Assembly (NCBI GenBank): GCA_024305405.1
Contig: JAKNDB010000068.1
Location: forward strand, 10,959,501 to 11,023,500
Reading direction: 5' to 3'
Length of the DNA stretch: 64,000 nt
From: Dirofilaria immitis
Lineage: Eukaryota > Nematoda > Chromadorea > Rhabditida > Onchocercidae
In this document: positions 12,258 to 26,200 of the stretch, in pieces
Numbering within the stretch: position 1 is the first letter of the stretch
Layout of the letters: every line of letters starts with the position of its first letter
Made by a program: the position numbers and the translations under genes
Notes under the pieces: generated by a model
Databases searched by the model: none
What the model was told of the DNA's origin: nothing
What the model saw: the letters and a program-made list of their open reading frames with translations, nothing else

Positions 12258-14079
12258 TACATATTTGTCACACTTCATATTTGTTCATCATTTCCTCCAT
12301 ATTTATAGTCAGCGAACACACGACGAGTTGGCAGAATTCGATCTAAAATTGTTTCGCATTCGTTTTTTTGGCTTCAAAAGCATAAACGAACTGAATGCGT
12401 CGTCTGAAGTTAAAAGTGGTAAACGTAGATACTAATTTCTGTTCAGCCCAGGAAATGATGTTCGCTCATGTCTTATATTTCCCTTCTCTTCCTTCTGCTC
12501 CAGGAAATAGTCCTATCCGAGACTAATTATTTGGACAGTTATTGTGCTCGAATTTCAATGATTGAAAAAGACTTTCTTTTTCGTACCATTTTTTATACAA
12601 GTAAGAATATAATCGTGATATCAGAATATCAGGAAATCGTAATGTGAAACTAAAAGTCAATTTTAACAAGTTTTCGTCACAACTTCGTGAAGCTCTTACT
12701 AATCACACTTAATCAATTGAAATACAGTAAGAAGTAGTTAGGCCTCGGGATTACTAATTTACGAGTTTTTTTTCACGAAATTATCCAAAATTACACGAAT
12801 AATCAGTAAATGGATGCAGCTACTACAAATTCGCTGCAACAAAATATGTTTATTAAGATATAATATCAGTTGTAGATCTAACATCTGCAAGAATTATCAA
12901 TGATGATTACCGACTCAGTAGAATTTTATTATCACAAAGTGTTTTGTTATTGAATAATATTTATAAGACTTTACAAATGATATGTAAATTAACAGTGGAT
13001 CATACAATATACTTTCATTCATATGTCTTTCAATTTCGGATTCGTATTTTCACTAACTCAAAAATATGAGATTCTACTTTTGCACATATTTCACTTCCAT
13101 GCCTTTTAAGAAATTATTTGTTGTATTATGTCATTAATTCTCAAAACTAAGTGACAGCAAAGTGTTAGCCTTAATATATTTGATGTCTACCTAAAACATG
13201 CATTTTCAAAAGTCATTTATTATAGAAACATTTTTCTTACTTTTAGGCGAAGAGCAAAAAAGGATCTAATTTGCTTGCTGACAATTTTTTTCTTCTCTTC
13301 AGTGATAGAAAAGATAATCATTCATTCAAACAATTCTTTAAAAACAATTTACAATCAATATGGCGATTCTGATAGCTCGTTAATATTTTGAAGATGGCTT
13401 GACGTATAGAAACTACTTAGTTTCATTTGAATTTCTGTATTTTTAATTAATTAAATAAGCTTTACTTGGTGACTTCTCACTGCTACTAGTAGTTCCTCAT
13501 TTACTTCTGCTACGGTCACGTAAAAAATATTCATGACATATCATAATCGAAGAAAATGCAGCCATATAATCGATCTTGCTATATTATTCTAATATAACTG
13601 TATGATAGAGAAGGAATAGGGAAGATACGTCATGATAAGAACCCTTTAAAATAGTGGCATAAACGGCACAGTTGTCCGGCATTTCACAAACAATTAGTAC
13701 TTCATGATATCGGAAAGAGAATCTATGGCTTTGTCACCTCAGTGATATGATATCGAAAACATTCCCTTCATTACCATCTCAATTGTCATTTTCATCAACA
13801 GCAGCACAATCATTGTTCATCTAATTACTAATCTTCTGAAAATAATCGAATCCTTTCCCTCTGTAAGACGACATTCGGGACAGATGCCATTGAGGGATAA
13901 ATCATGCGGTGTGAAGCAACATGCAAATATTCTTCTTCTTGACAGCAGAAGCTATCATATATCTAGCTGCCATCACTACTCTTAAATCAACTTTCTTCAC
14001 TTCTTCCTGCCAACCATCCATCAATCGATTATCCATCCACTAACAGCATCCCTAAATTAACCACATCTCGCATCGCATA

Positions 14080-14220
14080 GATGTGTGTGTGGTGTATGTG
14101 TATGTGCGTGTATATATGTGTACATGTATATGTATGCATGTATGTGTGTATGTACGTATGAATGTGTGTATGTATGTACGTGTGTATATATGTACGTACG
14201 TGTATATGTGTGTATGTGTT
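14080..14220. repeat. Interrupted TG/TATG repeat tract
   Basis: About 140 bases of mixed TG, TATG, TACG and TA units, with no pure run as long as the one at 14379. Confidence 0.8.
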
Positions 14221-14365
14221 GGTTATTGCTATAAATAGGCTTACATTAATTTTTCATTTTTTTTTTTTTAATCTCTCAAAAAGAATGTTCTCTACGCTTT
14301 GTTCTCCAGTAAGGCCTCTTTTGCCGTAAGTCAATGTTGTCCATCAAAATTTTGTACATCAATTA

Positions 14366-14493
<128 letters not shown>

Positions 14494-16828
14494 GTGCAGA
14501 TGTATTGCTTCTCTCTTTGCTTAGGCCTGCCTAACAACCGTTCTTTGTGCATTTTCTTTTGCTTTTGATTGTTTGCTGTCTCTCCTGACTAATCATAGTG
14601 AGTATTTTTTACTTTCGCATCTTTCTTAGCATTATTATTATCTTTCTCCTCGCCTATTAAATGCGTTCGCGTTTCTCTGCTCCCGAATACCATATTTATT
14701 GTTAACGTAATTTTTCTATAGCATGAATTCGTCATTTTTCGTTGTATTAGCTGATTGAATGATATTTATTCCCTCATATTATTTAATTGTTTTGCCAATT
14801 CATAATCCTAAAATTCTATTTTCTCTGAATCCCAGATTGCTTGACTTTTAAAGGATTATAAAGGAAATTTTGAATAAGTTGTCTCTGCTTCTCTATAAAC
14901 TTTTACTCCAAAAACGTAGCGGTAAAACAAAAAAAAAAGATAATTATGGGGTACAATTTAAACAATCTTTATACTACACCAAATACCTTATTTTATTCTA
15001 ATTCGAATAGCACTAAACAACAATTCATCATTTGAACTAAAAACATTCAATGGATCTACGGCACTTTTCAGTCGACATATTGAACTGCTGCAATTGGCCA
15101 CGGGCCGTGCTGTATTTTTCTCTGTATTTATCAATACATCGAACATTTTGCAATAAACGTCTGAGTTTCTCCCTCATGTCAGCGCGGATTAATATCATCT
15201 TATCATTTTTTTGTTTACTGAAGTATATGTTCCAAAAGATTTTATGTGGTATATATTCGCGATTTTTTTTTGAAAATAAAGCTTACTCGTTTGCTTTAAT
15301 TTTCTCTCCTTTTGTACTCTAATAGTAATATTTGCACAGTTCAAAAATACATAAAAAGAATTTAATTATGGAGCAAATTCGAGATCAATCTTAACTGTTA
15401 AAACAATTTAGTGAATGACACGAAACCTGTAATTAATACTATAATATTATTGCACGACTTTAAGGGACAATCATGTCAGTCATGCCGAATCAATGAATAA
15501 AAGAAAAAGCTGAAGACTTTACTCCTCCTAAATAAATCACCTTTATTTATTTCCACAACTTATTATTGTACCTTCTCACAACACTCTTTCAGTCATGATG
15601 GATATGAATATTGGAGATAATATTCGTATTCGTTTATCCTTATATTCGTGCCATAGATTAGATGTTTTCTCTTATCTTCATTGTTGATTTTTTTTTTTAT
15701 TTTTGAAAAAATATTTTTTTTTTTATTTTTTTTTAAATTTATTTTTGCACATAAATGTGGTAGTATTCTAATCCGGAAGAATGATAATTAAATTATATAA
15801 AAATGATTGCGTTATATTTACTAAATTGTTATTTTGAAGATTTTTCGTTGCCAAACTAAAAGAAATAAGTGCTGATTACGATGAATACAATGAGGACATG
15901 ATACTTTGCTGATGCTAAATATCAATCGATGATTTCAGAATTGAAACATAAAATAAATGTACAAATGAGAAGCATATTTAGCCCAGCATTATTATTCAGA
16001 TGGAAGAAAAAAGACTGTAGCACACAGACCGGTAGAAACGGGTAATTATTATTCAGTGAATTATGGTCGAGTCAAGCGGAACGAAATTGCTTTGAGAAAG
16101 TAAAATAACTTATGTTGTGATGATATCTTATGTTGTATCGCTTTGAATGATTTTTTTTTTTGCCAGTTTTCGATGGCATAAGCAGATATGTAAACAAGTT
16201 CATCGAAAAATAATTAAAGAAGTGAGTGCAAACGAGCAAACAAGTAAATAAATGAATAGAGGAATGGGTAATTTACTTCACAAGCAAAAACGGAAAAATG
16301 AGGAAGCATATAAGCTGATATTTATAAATCAAAATAATAGGCAAACATAATATATTTTTTTATTTGGTTTTTTATTGTTTTCTTGGATTTTTTTCTTAGT
16401 CTTATTTTAACTTTCATTTGAAGTGAGAGAAAAAAATATGTCATAATCATACTTCTTTTTAAGAATGTTTCATCATTGCTTAGAGAGTTCAATTTGAATG
16501 CCATTTCTGTACTCTGAATAGTTTTTTTTAAATCATCTTATGCAAAAAAATTTGAAAGAAATTGAGAAAGTGGTGGAAACTGAATCTAATCGAACATCAT
16601 TAAATTTTGGAGAAAATGAGAAGCCAACAGTATTATTCGAAGAACAATTTCCAAAAGAGAACTTATTCAAGGAAAATTTCGAAAATTACGCAATTTCTAA
16701 ACTTAAGAAACGATTATTTCAAATAATTTTATCGGATGGATAAATCTGTTGAAAGTTTTCAGCTTTCTGACGACACATAATGAATTCTTTTATTTTCTCG
16801 AGAAATTTTTGATAATCATTTCATATTG

Positions 16829-16873
16829 CTTAATTTGGCGATCAAGATTAAAAATCTTAATCGCCAAATTAAG
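16829..16873. repeat. Near-perfect inverted repeat (hairpin)
   Basis: Two arms of about 20 bases (CTTAATTTGGCGATCAAGAT and its near-complement) flank only a few A bases. Transcribed, it would form a long stem with one or two mismatches. It lies in a gene-poor stretch 0.8 kb upstream of unc-64. Confidence 0.75.
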
Positions 16874-17654
16874 GCTACTCAGTGTATATTATGCTACCTG
16901 CTTAATAAGCATAGCAAGACTTACAAAAATTCTAGTGATTTTTTTTTGTCCCGTGATGGTCATTCCCACCGTTATTCTAATTTAAAATAGAAATTTATAC
17001 ATAATTAATTTTGCACATCACTTCTATGTATGAATTCGGTTATTTGTCAACATTCAAAACATGACAAATTTTAATTGATACATTTATAAGAATATGTGAT
17101 TAAGATGCGATCTGCAGTATCTTTTACTTACTTTTGTCATTTCTCTTGCTTATTTATTGTGCATATATTTTTGAGTGATTTGGAAATTATTTACTTGTTT
17201 GTTGAACAGCTCGTTTACTTCTTATTTTTAATTTTTCGAATAAATTAGTTTACTGATTTGTTTGTTTACTTAGCTGTCGGCCATTTTGTTTGTCTTGTTT
17301 GCTTTTTTATTGCAAATGGTCCATTTCGTTTTCTTTATTCATCATAATGTTCGTTAAACTTTTCCATTTGCATTAGAAATGTTTATATATGCGTGTGAAT
17401 ATGGTTTTTTTTTTTTGTGTATATATGAATGGATAACATTTCAGTAAGAAAGATTTTATGGTAATAAATTATTTTACTTTCAGATTTTCATGTCTATATG
17501 GACCATTCTCATATTTCAGTTCGATATGACAGTTTATTTTCAGTTCTGACAAGGTTTAATGCGATTTTATAAAATCAAAGCTCTGCTGCTTTAATCCTCA
17601 TCACTTATCAACAATTTATTTCTTAAGAAAATATCGTCTCTCATTTGATCAATT

Positions 17655-20600
17655 ATGACAAAGGATCGTCTAGGCGCTCTTAAAGCTGTATGTGTGTTTT
17701 TTTAACCTAAATATTTTAGGATATTTTTGTTAATCAAAATATGAATTGGTGTTTCACTTATGTAAATTTTCGTCCTTTAAAATTCTTCCAATAGTTATAA
17801 ATTTGTGGAACTATTTTTCCTAATCATGATTCGTAATTCTTCAAATTCCACATTCCTTCGGCACAAATGTAGACAATCTGAATACCTGTATGCATTATTC
17901 TTTTGTCTCTATGATTATGATAAAATGATGGAAGGGACTTTTTCATTTCTTTTGATTCATTTATTGTTTAATTGTAAATTATAGAAAAAGCGATTAAATA
18001 TTGAATCTATATTAATATAACTGGAATCAGCTGATAAATCAAAATTTTAAGCCTAAATCAATAATGGCCAAATTATTACATGGATCTATTTAATTGTATG
18101 ACCAATATTATACGCTTTTTATTTATAACAGATAGTGGGATTTTTAATAATATAGATGAGTCAATGACAAGCAAAGAACCTATAAATTTAAACTAATTTC
18201 TCCTGAAAATTCCATAAATTCACTAAAATTTTAGATTAGCAATTTCTGAAGCTTAATGTTTTTTCATCATTAAAATTATTTTAGGTATAATTTGGGAAAC
18301 TAAACTATCTAAAAGTGATGAAAAATAAGAATATTTTAGGCGCAATCAGAAGATCATGAAGATGACCTGGCAGCAACAGATAACACCCAGGGACAATTTA
18401 TGGAAGAATTTTTTGAACAGGTTGAGCTGTTCGTACTTTATCCTTATATTTTCATGGATCTAATTTACATAGATCTAATCTATTTAGTAATAGTGCACAT
18501 TAATGTGGTAAGGACAAATACATGTATGCAGGCTTACTTGTGTTAATTTGTTTCTTAGTTATTCCTCCTGGAATATTTTGTAACAAATAAATTAAAGATC
18601 ACGTCTTTGCTTTGCGAAGATAATTTGTTTAAATAACTTATTCTTTACCATGTTGTTCTTTCTTTACCAACTAGTAAATCTGCTAATCGTTAAGGTTGAA
18701 GAAATACGAGGTAGCGTAGATTTAATCGCATCAAATGTGGAAGAAGTGAAGAAAAACATTCAGCGATTCTTTCCAACCCAGTTAATGATCCTAGTATGGT
18801 TCTTATGGTTTTTCGAAATTTTTCATAAGTTTTGAATTTTATTTTTAATTACTAATTTTAATTACTAAAGTATACGTGATCTTATCAAGATTCATGTTCA
18901 TGATTAATCTGGAGCAAAGAAATATCAACATTTTGGTATGTTTTAACAGATGTTTTAATCCTTTTCACTTTTTCATTTAATTTAATATCTTGAAATTTTA
19001 ACCTTTCTTTATCCAGTTGTATCTAATTTTAAGTTTTATTTTTGATTTGATAACTTCTAAGTGGGCCCATCTTTTAATTGAAGTTTTAGCTTAGGCATTT
19101 CTTGTCGAATAGAACAAAAGGAAATGACATCAACTATGATTTCTTACTTTATACTTTGCAGAAACGAAGGAGGAATTGGATGAGCTAATGGCTAGTATTA
19201 AAAAACTGCAAATAAAGTTCGAGGGAAACTGAAATGTTAGTTTTTTGTGTCTTGTCAATTCCAGATTCTGTTAAAGTTATTCTGCTTGGAGAGATGACAT
19301 TGCAGACAAAAGACTTTTTTCAAAGATGAGAACTGAAGGATTTTCGGGAAAATTCGAAAAAATTGGTTATGAAAGAATGTTTAATGCTGAAATCTATCTA
19401 ATCACTTCTTTTAATCCATTTTTACTTGATTATAAAAACTCATCTGGAGTCTAAGGATATAGCAAAGTCGTTTTTACTAACAATGATATTACATTTCATT
19501 ACTTCTGCAATCCTGTTTAAACGTTGCTAGTTTATATCTGATAGAATGGAAGTTAAATATCTCAAATATATCTCTTCACTAGATAAAATATTTCAGTAAT
19601 CGAAAATAGTATTGAGCATGATGAAAGTAGTGGATTGTCGTCAGCTGATTTACGTATACGAAAGACGCAACATTCAACACTTTCCAGAAAATTCGTTGAA
19701 GTGATGACGGATTACAATAAAACACAGACAGATTATCGCGAACGTTGTAAAGGTCGTATTCAAAGGCAATTGGATATTGCTGGCAAGCAAGTTGGGGATG
19801 AAGTAAGCTTATTTGTTAATGAGAGATTCTCTTCAATTTTTCTGTTCTTTGAACTTTTGCGAATATGAAATCATAATTACGTCATTACCCAAATAGGTTT
19901 TTAATTGAATTAACTTAAAGTTTATATAAAATGAAATTTTGATTTTTTTCATGTGAAAGACGGTGAGAAATTGTAAAATAAACATTTTAATTAATGAATT
20001 TTTTAAATCTCCAGGTTAGTGAAATATTTAATTTTCATTACAAACATGAAAGTGAGATCACTACTAGTCATAACTTTGTATTAATTTTGTTATTTGTTGC
20101 ATTTTGCTATTATTAAATTTAATTATGCAAGCGAAATAAATAATATCTTAATATTTTTTGCATAATGGAAATCGGTTGGAATTGATTTTTTAGGATAAGA
20201 CTGACTAGTTTTTAGTCGGTGCAATAAATCTTTTGATTACTGCCGATTAGGAATTACAGTGTCTCTAGAACAAGTTCAAAATGTCGATCGACAACTTTTA
20301 TATAACCTACAATTAATTGAATTGTTGTATATAAATTATCTTATATACAGTAAACTACTTCCAAATTTTTGAAGCTTCTAAGGATATATGCCAGTCTGTT
20401 CTACATTGATGTATTAGTTTGAGTTTTATAATTTTAACATTGGTAATTCTTTATTGTCAGGACTTAGAAGAAATGATTGAATCCGGAAATCCGGGCGTAT
20501 TCACGCAGGGTATCATTACTGATACGCAACAAGCACGACAAACATTAGCGGATATCGAAGCTCGTCATAATGATATCATGAAGTTAGAATCAAGCATTCG

Positions 20601-23207
20601 TGAACTGCACGATATGTTCATGGATATGGCAATGCTTGTCGAGTCGCAAGTTAGTTTAAAGGAGTAAAGGAATGATAGAAACACTTAGTTTTAAGGCGTA
20701 TTATAATTATGGAATGCAATTGCTACTCATGTCTATTACTACTTTATTATTATTAATATGCTAATGATATCTTTAATTATGTATTGCTTATTGCGTTGGG
20801 ATTTTTCAATACAGTTATTCTATCATAATTGTCAATTTTTTTATTTAGTACTCGCTTTCGGCGTAATTATATGTTGATTTCTTTAAAGAGAGTTGAAATG
20901 CTTACTATCAAATAAATTCGATAACCCACCAATTTTCATAGAGGATTGTAGGAAGACTTCTGAAAGAATGTAAGGAACAGCGATGCATATGTTTAAAGTA
21001 ATAATTAATGCTATTTGTAGGGCGAAATGGTAGATCGGATAGAATATAATGTTGAACATGCGAAAGAATTCGTCGATCGTGCTGTAGCTGATACAAAAAA
21101 GCTGTGCAGTATCAAAGTAAAGCGAGAAGGGTAAGTTTTTTTTTATATTCCGAGAACAGCACCTATTGGTCAAGTTTTCCAAAATAATTATTTCCATCGT
21201 GCGTGAAAAATTGCATGGCGAGATATTCATAAATGTCACTGCAAAAGCTTAATGATTTGAAATAGAAAATATATGTAATTTTTTAAAGTAAGAAGATTAT
21301 TTTTTCAACCACGGAATATTCAAAAATATAAAGTGTTTGAGGATTTGAAAACTAGATAAGCGATAATTTGAATGATTGGTTTCTTTTCCCAAAAGTTATT
21401 GAGTTTCTTGGCACGTGAATGAATTACGCTTGTTAGTTTTTAAACTATGCCATCCTAATTGTCGTCTATCTGTTAGACATCTGCATGTATTATCACTTGT
21501 GTCATGGACATTATATGTTAATTTTATTTGCAATTATTAATGTCTGTTGCTTTTTTGGCTTTTCCATCATCGTTTTGTTATCGTTTTTTCATGTGATTAT
21601 GATACTATTACTTGATGCAGACTTCGAAGCTTTCCAGAGCGGCTACGCGCTATTTTATTTCTTATCATGCATTTGAATTGACGTAAGCATTTTAAATAAT
21701 TCTCACTCCAATTACTGAATTACATTCTGTGCACGATTTATTTGTGTATGTGTTAATATGAGGAGTTGAACTGGATGAAAAGCGTAGCTGTCTCATTTTG
21801 AGCCTAAAAATTTATTATGAAAAACACTGCTCATCAATCAACGGATAAAAATTTTGAGTAGAAACAACTTGTGATACTAGGTAAAAACATCTTTTAATGG
21901 AGGAAATTGATTAAATTACTCTCATCAAATTATTTTTTCTATCACTGATTGTTTTTAAAAGATTGATGGAGATATTAATGATAGGGATATTGTAAATGAG
22001 AGCAAATTAATAATTTGATGAAGCTAACAGTAGTGGCACATTAGCATAGGAAAAGATAAGACTGATTTTATTTGTATTAGAAACCTCGTAAATTTAGCTA
22101 CATTTTAAATCTAATTTTATGTGAAAGCTTTTATAGGTATATTTTGCATCCATTTTCTCTCTTTTAGCTAGCTGCTTTTTTACTTTTTTATTTTGTTTTA
22201 TATCCTGATAGCTGTGGATATAATATCGGTAGGTTAATGAATATAAAAGTGGCTGGAGAAAATATAGTATGGAATTTGTGTAAAATATTCAGTTTCCGAA
22301 AGAGCTGTTAGTTTCTGTATTTTTCGTATATAATCATTTCAATTTTCTTAGGAGAAAAAATAATGTTACCAACATAACATCATTCTAAATATGAATTTTA
22401 CTAGTTTTTTCTTCTTGTTTGTTACCGAAAATTGCTTAAGTCACTTATCCTATATGCTGTAATGGCCGAAAGAAAAGCTTAGCCGGTTCCACGTTTCGAA
22501 TCTGTAATTTTGCTCTCTAACGTTATGCTTCCAATAGTTTTAAATACAGTCGATATGCAGGTACGATCTAAGCATTGCTTCATATATAACATGATAAAAT
22601 TTGAAGTGATAATTATAATATCTCTACTGTTTCATTCCTCATCAACCATTTATCGATCACATGAGTAAAATTGAAAACTGAAATTTGTTTGGATGAAATA
22701 TTTGAAATGTTAGGATGTTTCGGATAGCATCTAGAAAATAATTCGTTTTGTATCTTTCGAAATTGTGTTGTTGTCAGTTGTGATTGTGCTTGCTTGAAAT
22801 TCCATTGTACCAGTTGTGATGCATGTTTCATGCGAAAATCTTTTTATTTTCTTCAGTGAGATTGACTAGTAATAATCTATTAGATGATGTCTTAATCCAT
22901 TTTATCCCAAGTCATTTGAATAAAAGAATTTACTGACTAAAAGATGCTGTCTTATTTACTCATTCAGTTTGATCATTGTCGACTGTGAGATTACTTTTTC
23001 TGATCTATACATTGGGATTTATGATCCTAGATCTAGTTTTTGCAATTTTGCTATTAAGGGAAGGGGAAAAATAAAGGTATTTTCAAAATCAAAATAAAAG
23101 ATGCATTTTTTTCCTTTCAGAAGAAGATAATGATATTGATTTGCGTGACAATACTAATCGCCATACTGGTCCTTATATTGATGACATTTATTCCAAGTCC
23201 TTTCTGA
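17655..23207 (+). CDS. unc-64: Syntaxin-1, neuronal plasma-membrane t-SNARE
   Basis: Syntaxin-1 pairs with SNAP-25 and synaptobrevin to drive synaptic vesicle fusion and binds UNC-18. Eight exons: 17655-17687 ([11 protein letters not shown]), 18340-18420, 18695-18793, 19162-19235, 19597-19802, 20461-20649, 21021-21130 and 23121-23207, about 293 residues, the family size. The N-terminal Habc helices include [18 protein letters not shown]. The SNARE motif covers about residues 200-255 ([20 protein letters not shown], with [20 protein letters not shown] near its end). The last exon encodes the [12 protein letters not shown] membrane anchor and stops after FIPSPF. Exons 3, 4 and 7 are each one base short at A runs 18752-18756, 19200-19205 and 21095-21100; one added A restores the expected sequence and splice phase. 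A second possible anchor exon lies at 22137-22208. The near-identity to UNC-64 makes this very secure. Confidence 0.97.
22137..22208 (+). CDS. Candidate alternative 3' exon of syntaxin (second membrane anchor)
   Basis: A TTTTATAG acceptor opens in the phase left by syntaxin exon 21021-21130 (after its one-base correction) and gives 23 mostly hydrophobic residues ([19 protein letters not shown] and a few more) before TGA. Joined to the basic ARR end of that exon it would make a tail anchor. C. elegans unc-64 is known to use alternative 3' exons for different anchors. It lacks the KK that usually precedes the anchor, and AT-rich DNA yields hydrophobic ORFs by chance. Confidence 0.35.
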   Translation, partial: VYFASIFSLLASCFFTFLFCFIS

Positions 23208-26200
23208 GATTCATATTATTATTAAACACATTGGTTTCTACCATACGTTTCTTATTAAAAAGCATCATTGTAGCTTTCTGCAATTATTTATATTTAGGTT
23301 TTTAAGCTCTAAATACTTTTTTTTTTATGAAATTTGCTTCAAAAAGAGTAGCATTAGTTTCGAGTTAGTAATTAATTGTAACATACGATTAGCTAGACAA
23401 AATTTTATGATCGTAAATTTTCCGTGTGTATTGTAAAAAATAAGAAAAATGTAATAAAATGACTTTTATTGGGGTATTTTTACTCATGAATGGAACCTTA
23501 ATCTGTAATGCTGTATTAAATGCTTGCTTGCATCTATACGTTTTAGTACTTCATAAAGGCAACCATAGTTATCTACATTGTTTCACTTTGTATTTATCGT
23601 CATGATAATAGCAGTCATTAATGGAAATATGGTTTCCTTTCAGTTTTCTGAGATTTTCCTATTTTTATCAATCGTTTAGCCTTGTGTTACAATCAAATCA
23701 ACACACGTGCTTATTTATATGTTAATGTTACATTTTTTACTGATGATCACTAATAGCATTATTTTTTTATTGCTTTGCCACTGCCTAAATTTACATAAAT
23801 CCACATTTATTTTGTAATTATACTTCCATTTCTACTGCGTTTATTTGGACATCCTAGTCTTAACCTATATATAATATTAGAAAATCATATGATCTCCTGT
23901 TATAGCAATGACGAAATTTTTTTTTTTTTAATTTGATTTTTCGAACATTAGTAACATTTATTGTAAAACATATCCGAATCTTATTAACACTGGAAATAAG
24001 TCATCGCATTTAATTATATATTTTTATCTCCTTATCCTTATTTCTACATCCACAGATGTTTTCATAATTATAAAAGATACTTTCAATTTTAGGTTTCGAA
24101 TATGATTAATTCATATAATATTGCAACAAAATTTTTGTAATCGGTTGTAATCTCGAAAAATCATTAGTAGTTATATTTCTCCATTATTTTATCACAACTG
24201 TGTTAACTTGTCATTGAATTAAATTGGTAATTTTGTTTTTGAATACATTGTTTTTGTATTTTGTGAAATAGAATTCAGTTTAATAATTCTTATTTATGAT
24301 TTCATAAAATTTGTTCGTCCTAATTCAATGCTGTTAAAATTATATGATTTTTGATTATTGTCAAAATTTTTTTCGATGTTTAACAAATATTTTATAAAAC
24401 ATAACAAAATTTTATGTGCAGTAGCCAGATTGGTAGATTTGCAATCTAGCAAATAGTATGGAAATCTGAAAAGACAAAAATGGGAGATGAAGAAAATGGA
24501 AAAAGTTTCGAATTCGTAGATTTTGACTTTGAAAGCAAATAGATTTTTGGGGAACATATGAATTTCGAATAGATTTTTGGGGAATATATGGATGCAATTG
24601 AAAATTTGGGAATATTCTCGTCTTGTTTCACGGACTGATTGTTTTCGAATAAAGGCTACTGCTTATAATTGCTCATAAATAGTGAGTGATTCGATGATGA
24701 GGAAGCTCACATGAATCAGCGGGTTTTGCAGATATAATTCTTTAAATTACGTGATGGCCATATATGTGCAATTTGCTGTATATTTCTTATTTCATACGTT
24801 GCTAAAAATATATTTCCGAAAAAGTCCCAAAATGCTGGATGTATTAGAAAATATTATTTCTATTAAAGAACTAATTTGATTCATTTGCCGTAGTGCTGTT
24901 TGATTCATTTTCCAATTCCTTTTCAATCGCTAAAATTTATTTCATCGTTTCATATAGAATTCTTAAAGATTTGATTGTTGAGAAGCGTTAGTGAAAGACT
25001 CAGTTCAAAATTTAAGTTTAATAAAAAGAAGTATTACCCATTATTAATTTTCGAAATTGCTGAGATTTATTCATATGTTCCGCAGTCGCATAATCAAATC
25101 AGAAATATTCTTCGACAACAGTTAATAAATACTGGTTTGATTTAAATAGTATTAGCAGTTAGAAATTATTTCATGTTTAAATGAATGAAGTAATTCATAG
25201 CTTCGAATTCTGAGTTGGTTAAAAGATTAGAGGTCTCATTAGAATTTGCTTTATTACTCGTTCTATTTGTTTCATGCATTGATTATATTTCCTACCTAAA
25301 TTAACAAGTTTTACTCTACTGTTTTGAAAAGAAAGAACCATTTTTCTGTTATAATTCACATTCATAGCAAGTGAGACAGTGAGCACAATACATAATCATG
25401 ACTTTAATATGAAAGTGTATCAGAATAGTTAAAGACGGCATCATAATTGAAATTTTGCTGATTGATATCTATTTTTTTTACTATTCTAAGCTATGTATTA
25501 TCTGGGAGGCAGTATGTAATATTATTCGCCTAAGAAATGGTGAGAAAAAGTTGCTTTGCAAGAATAAGGAAACATTTGTCAATTTTCTCACCTTCGTTGT
25601 CTGAAAAAATTATTTTCTTGCTTAAATAATATAGCAGGCATATAAATTTTGCATTTATCACGAGAGAAAAGAATTTTATGCAAATTTCAAAGTCATGAAA
25701 AATTGAAATGAAGAATGCATCACATTTCAGAAAAAGATTTGTATTTTGGTATTTATTATGTCGTTATTGATGGCGCTGATATTATTCCTTATTATTTATT
25801 TTGGTGGATCATCCAAATCATCAGAAAAATAGGCTTTTTCCAGAGGACTTTCCAGATCAATGCTCTCAATGTTTCTATTCTAATACTCAAAATATCCAGA
25901 TGGCAACGTTCATAAAACAAATATTTGAGTAAATGAAGTTATTTCCTATTGGCATATACTTCTATCACTCCGTTCTCATTTCAATGTGCAATTCATTTTG
26001 TTCATATACTTCATTTATGGAATTTGAATTTCCATTTCTGAATTTGTTTTAGTGTAATTTTTCAAATATTACTTTGTTTTGAACAATCTCACAATGGTTA
26101 AAAAAATGAAATTTAAAAGGTCGAGATTTGATAAAATGTTATTGGTAAACTTGAGCTATCTTTGGGAAATGTAAAATTTGATTTTTTCATTATAATAATA

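Noticed and set aside
17655..21130. Syntaxin locus as a pseudogene because of three frame breaks
   Set aside because: The remaining sequence is nearly identical to UNC-64 with all splice sites intact, and every break is one missing A in a homopolymer.
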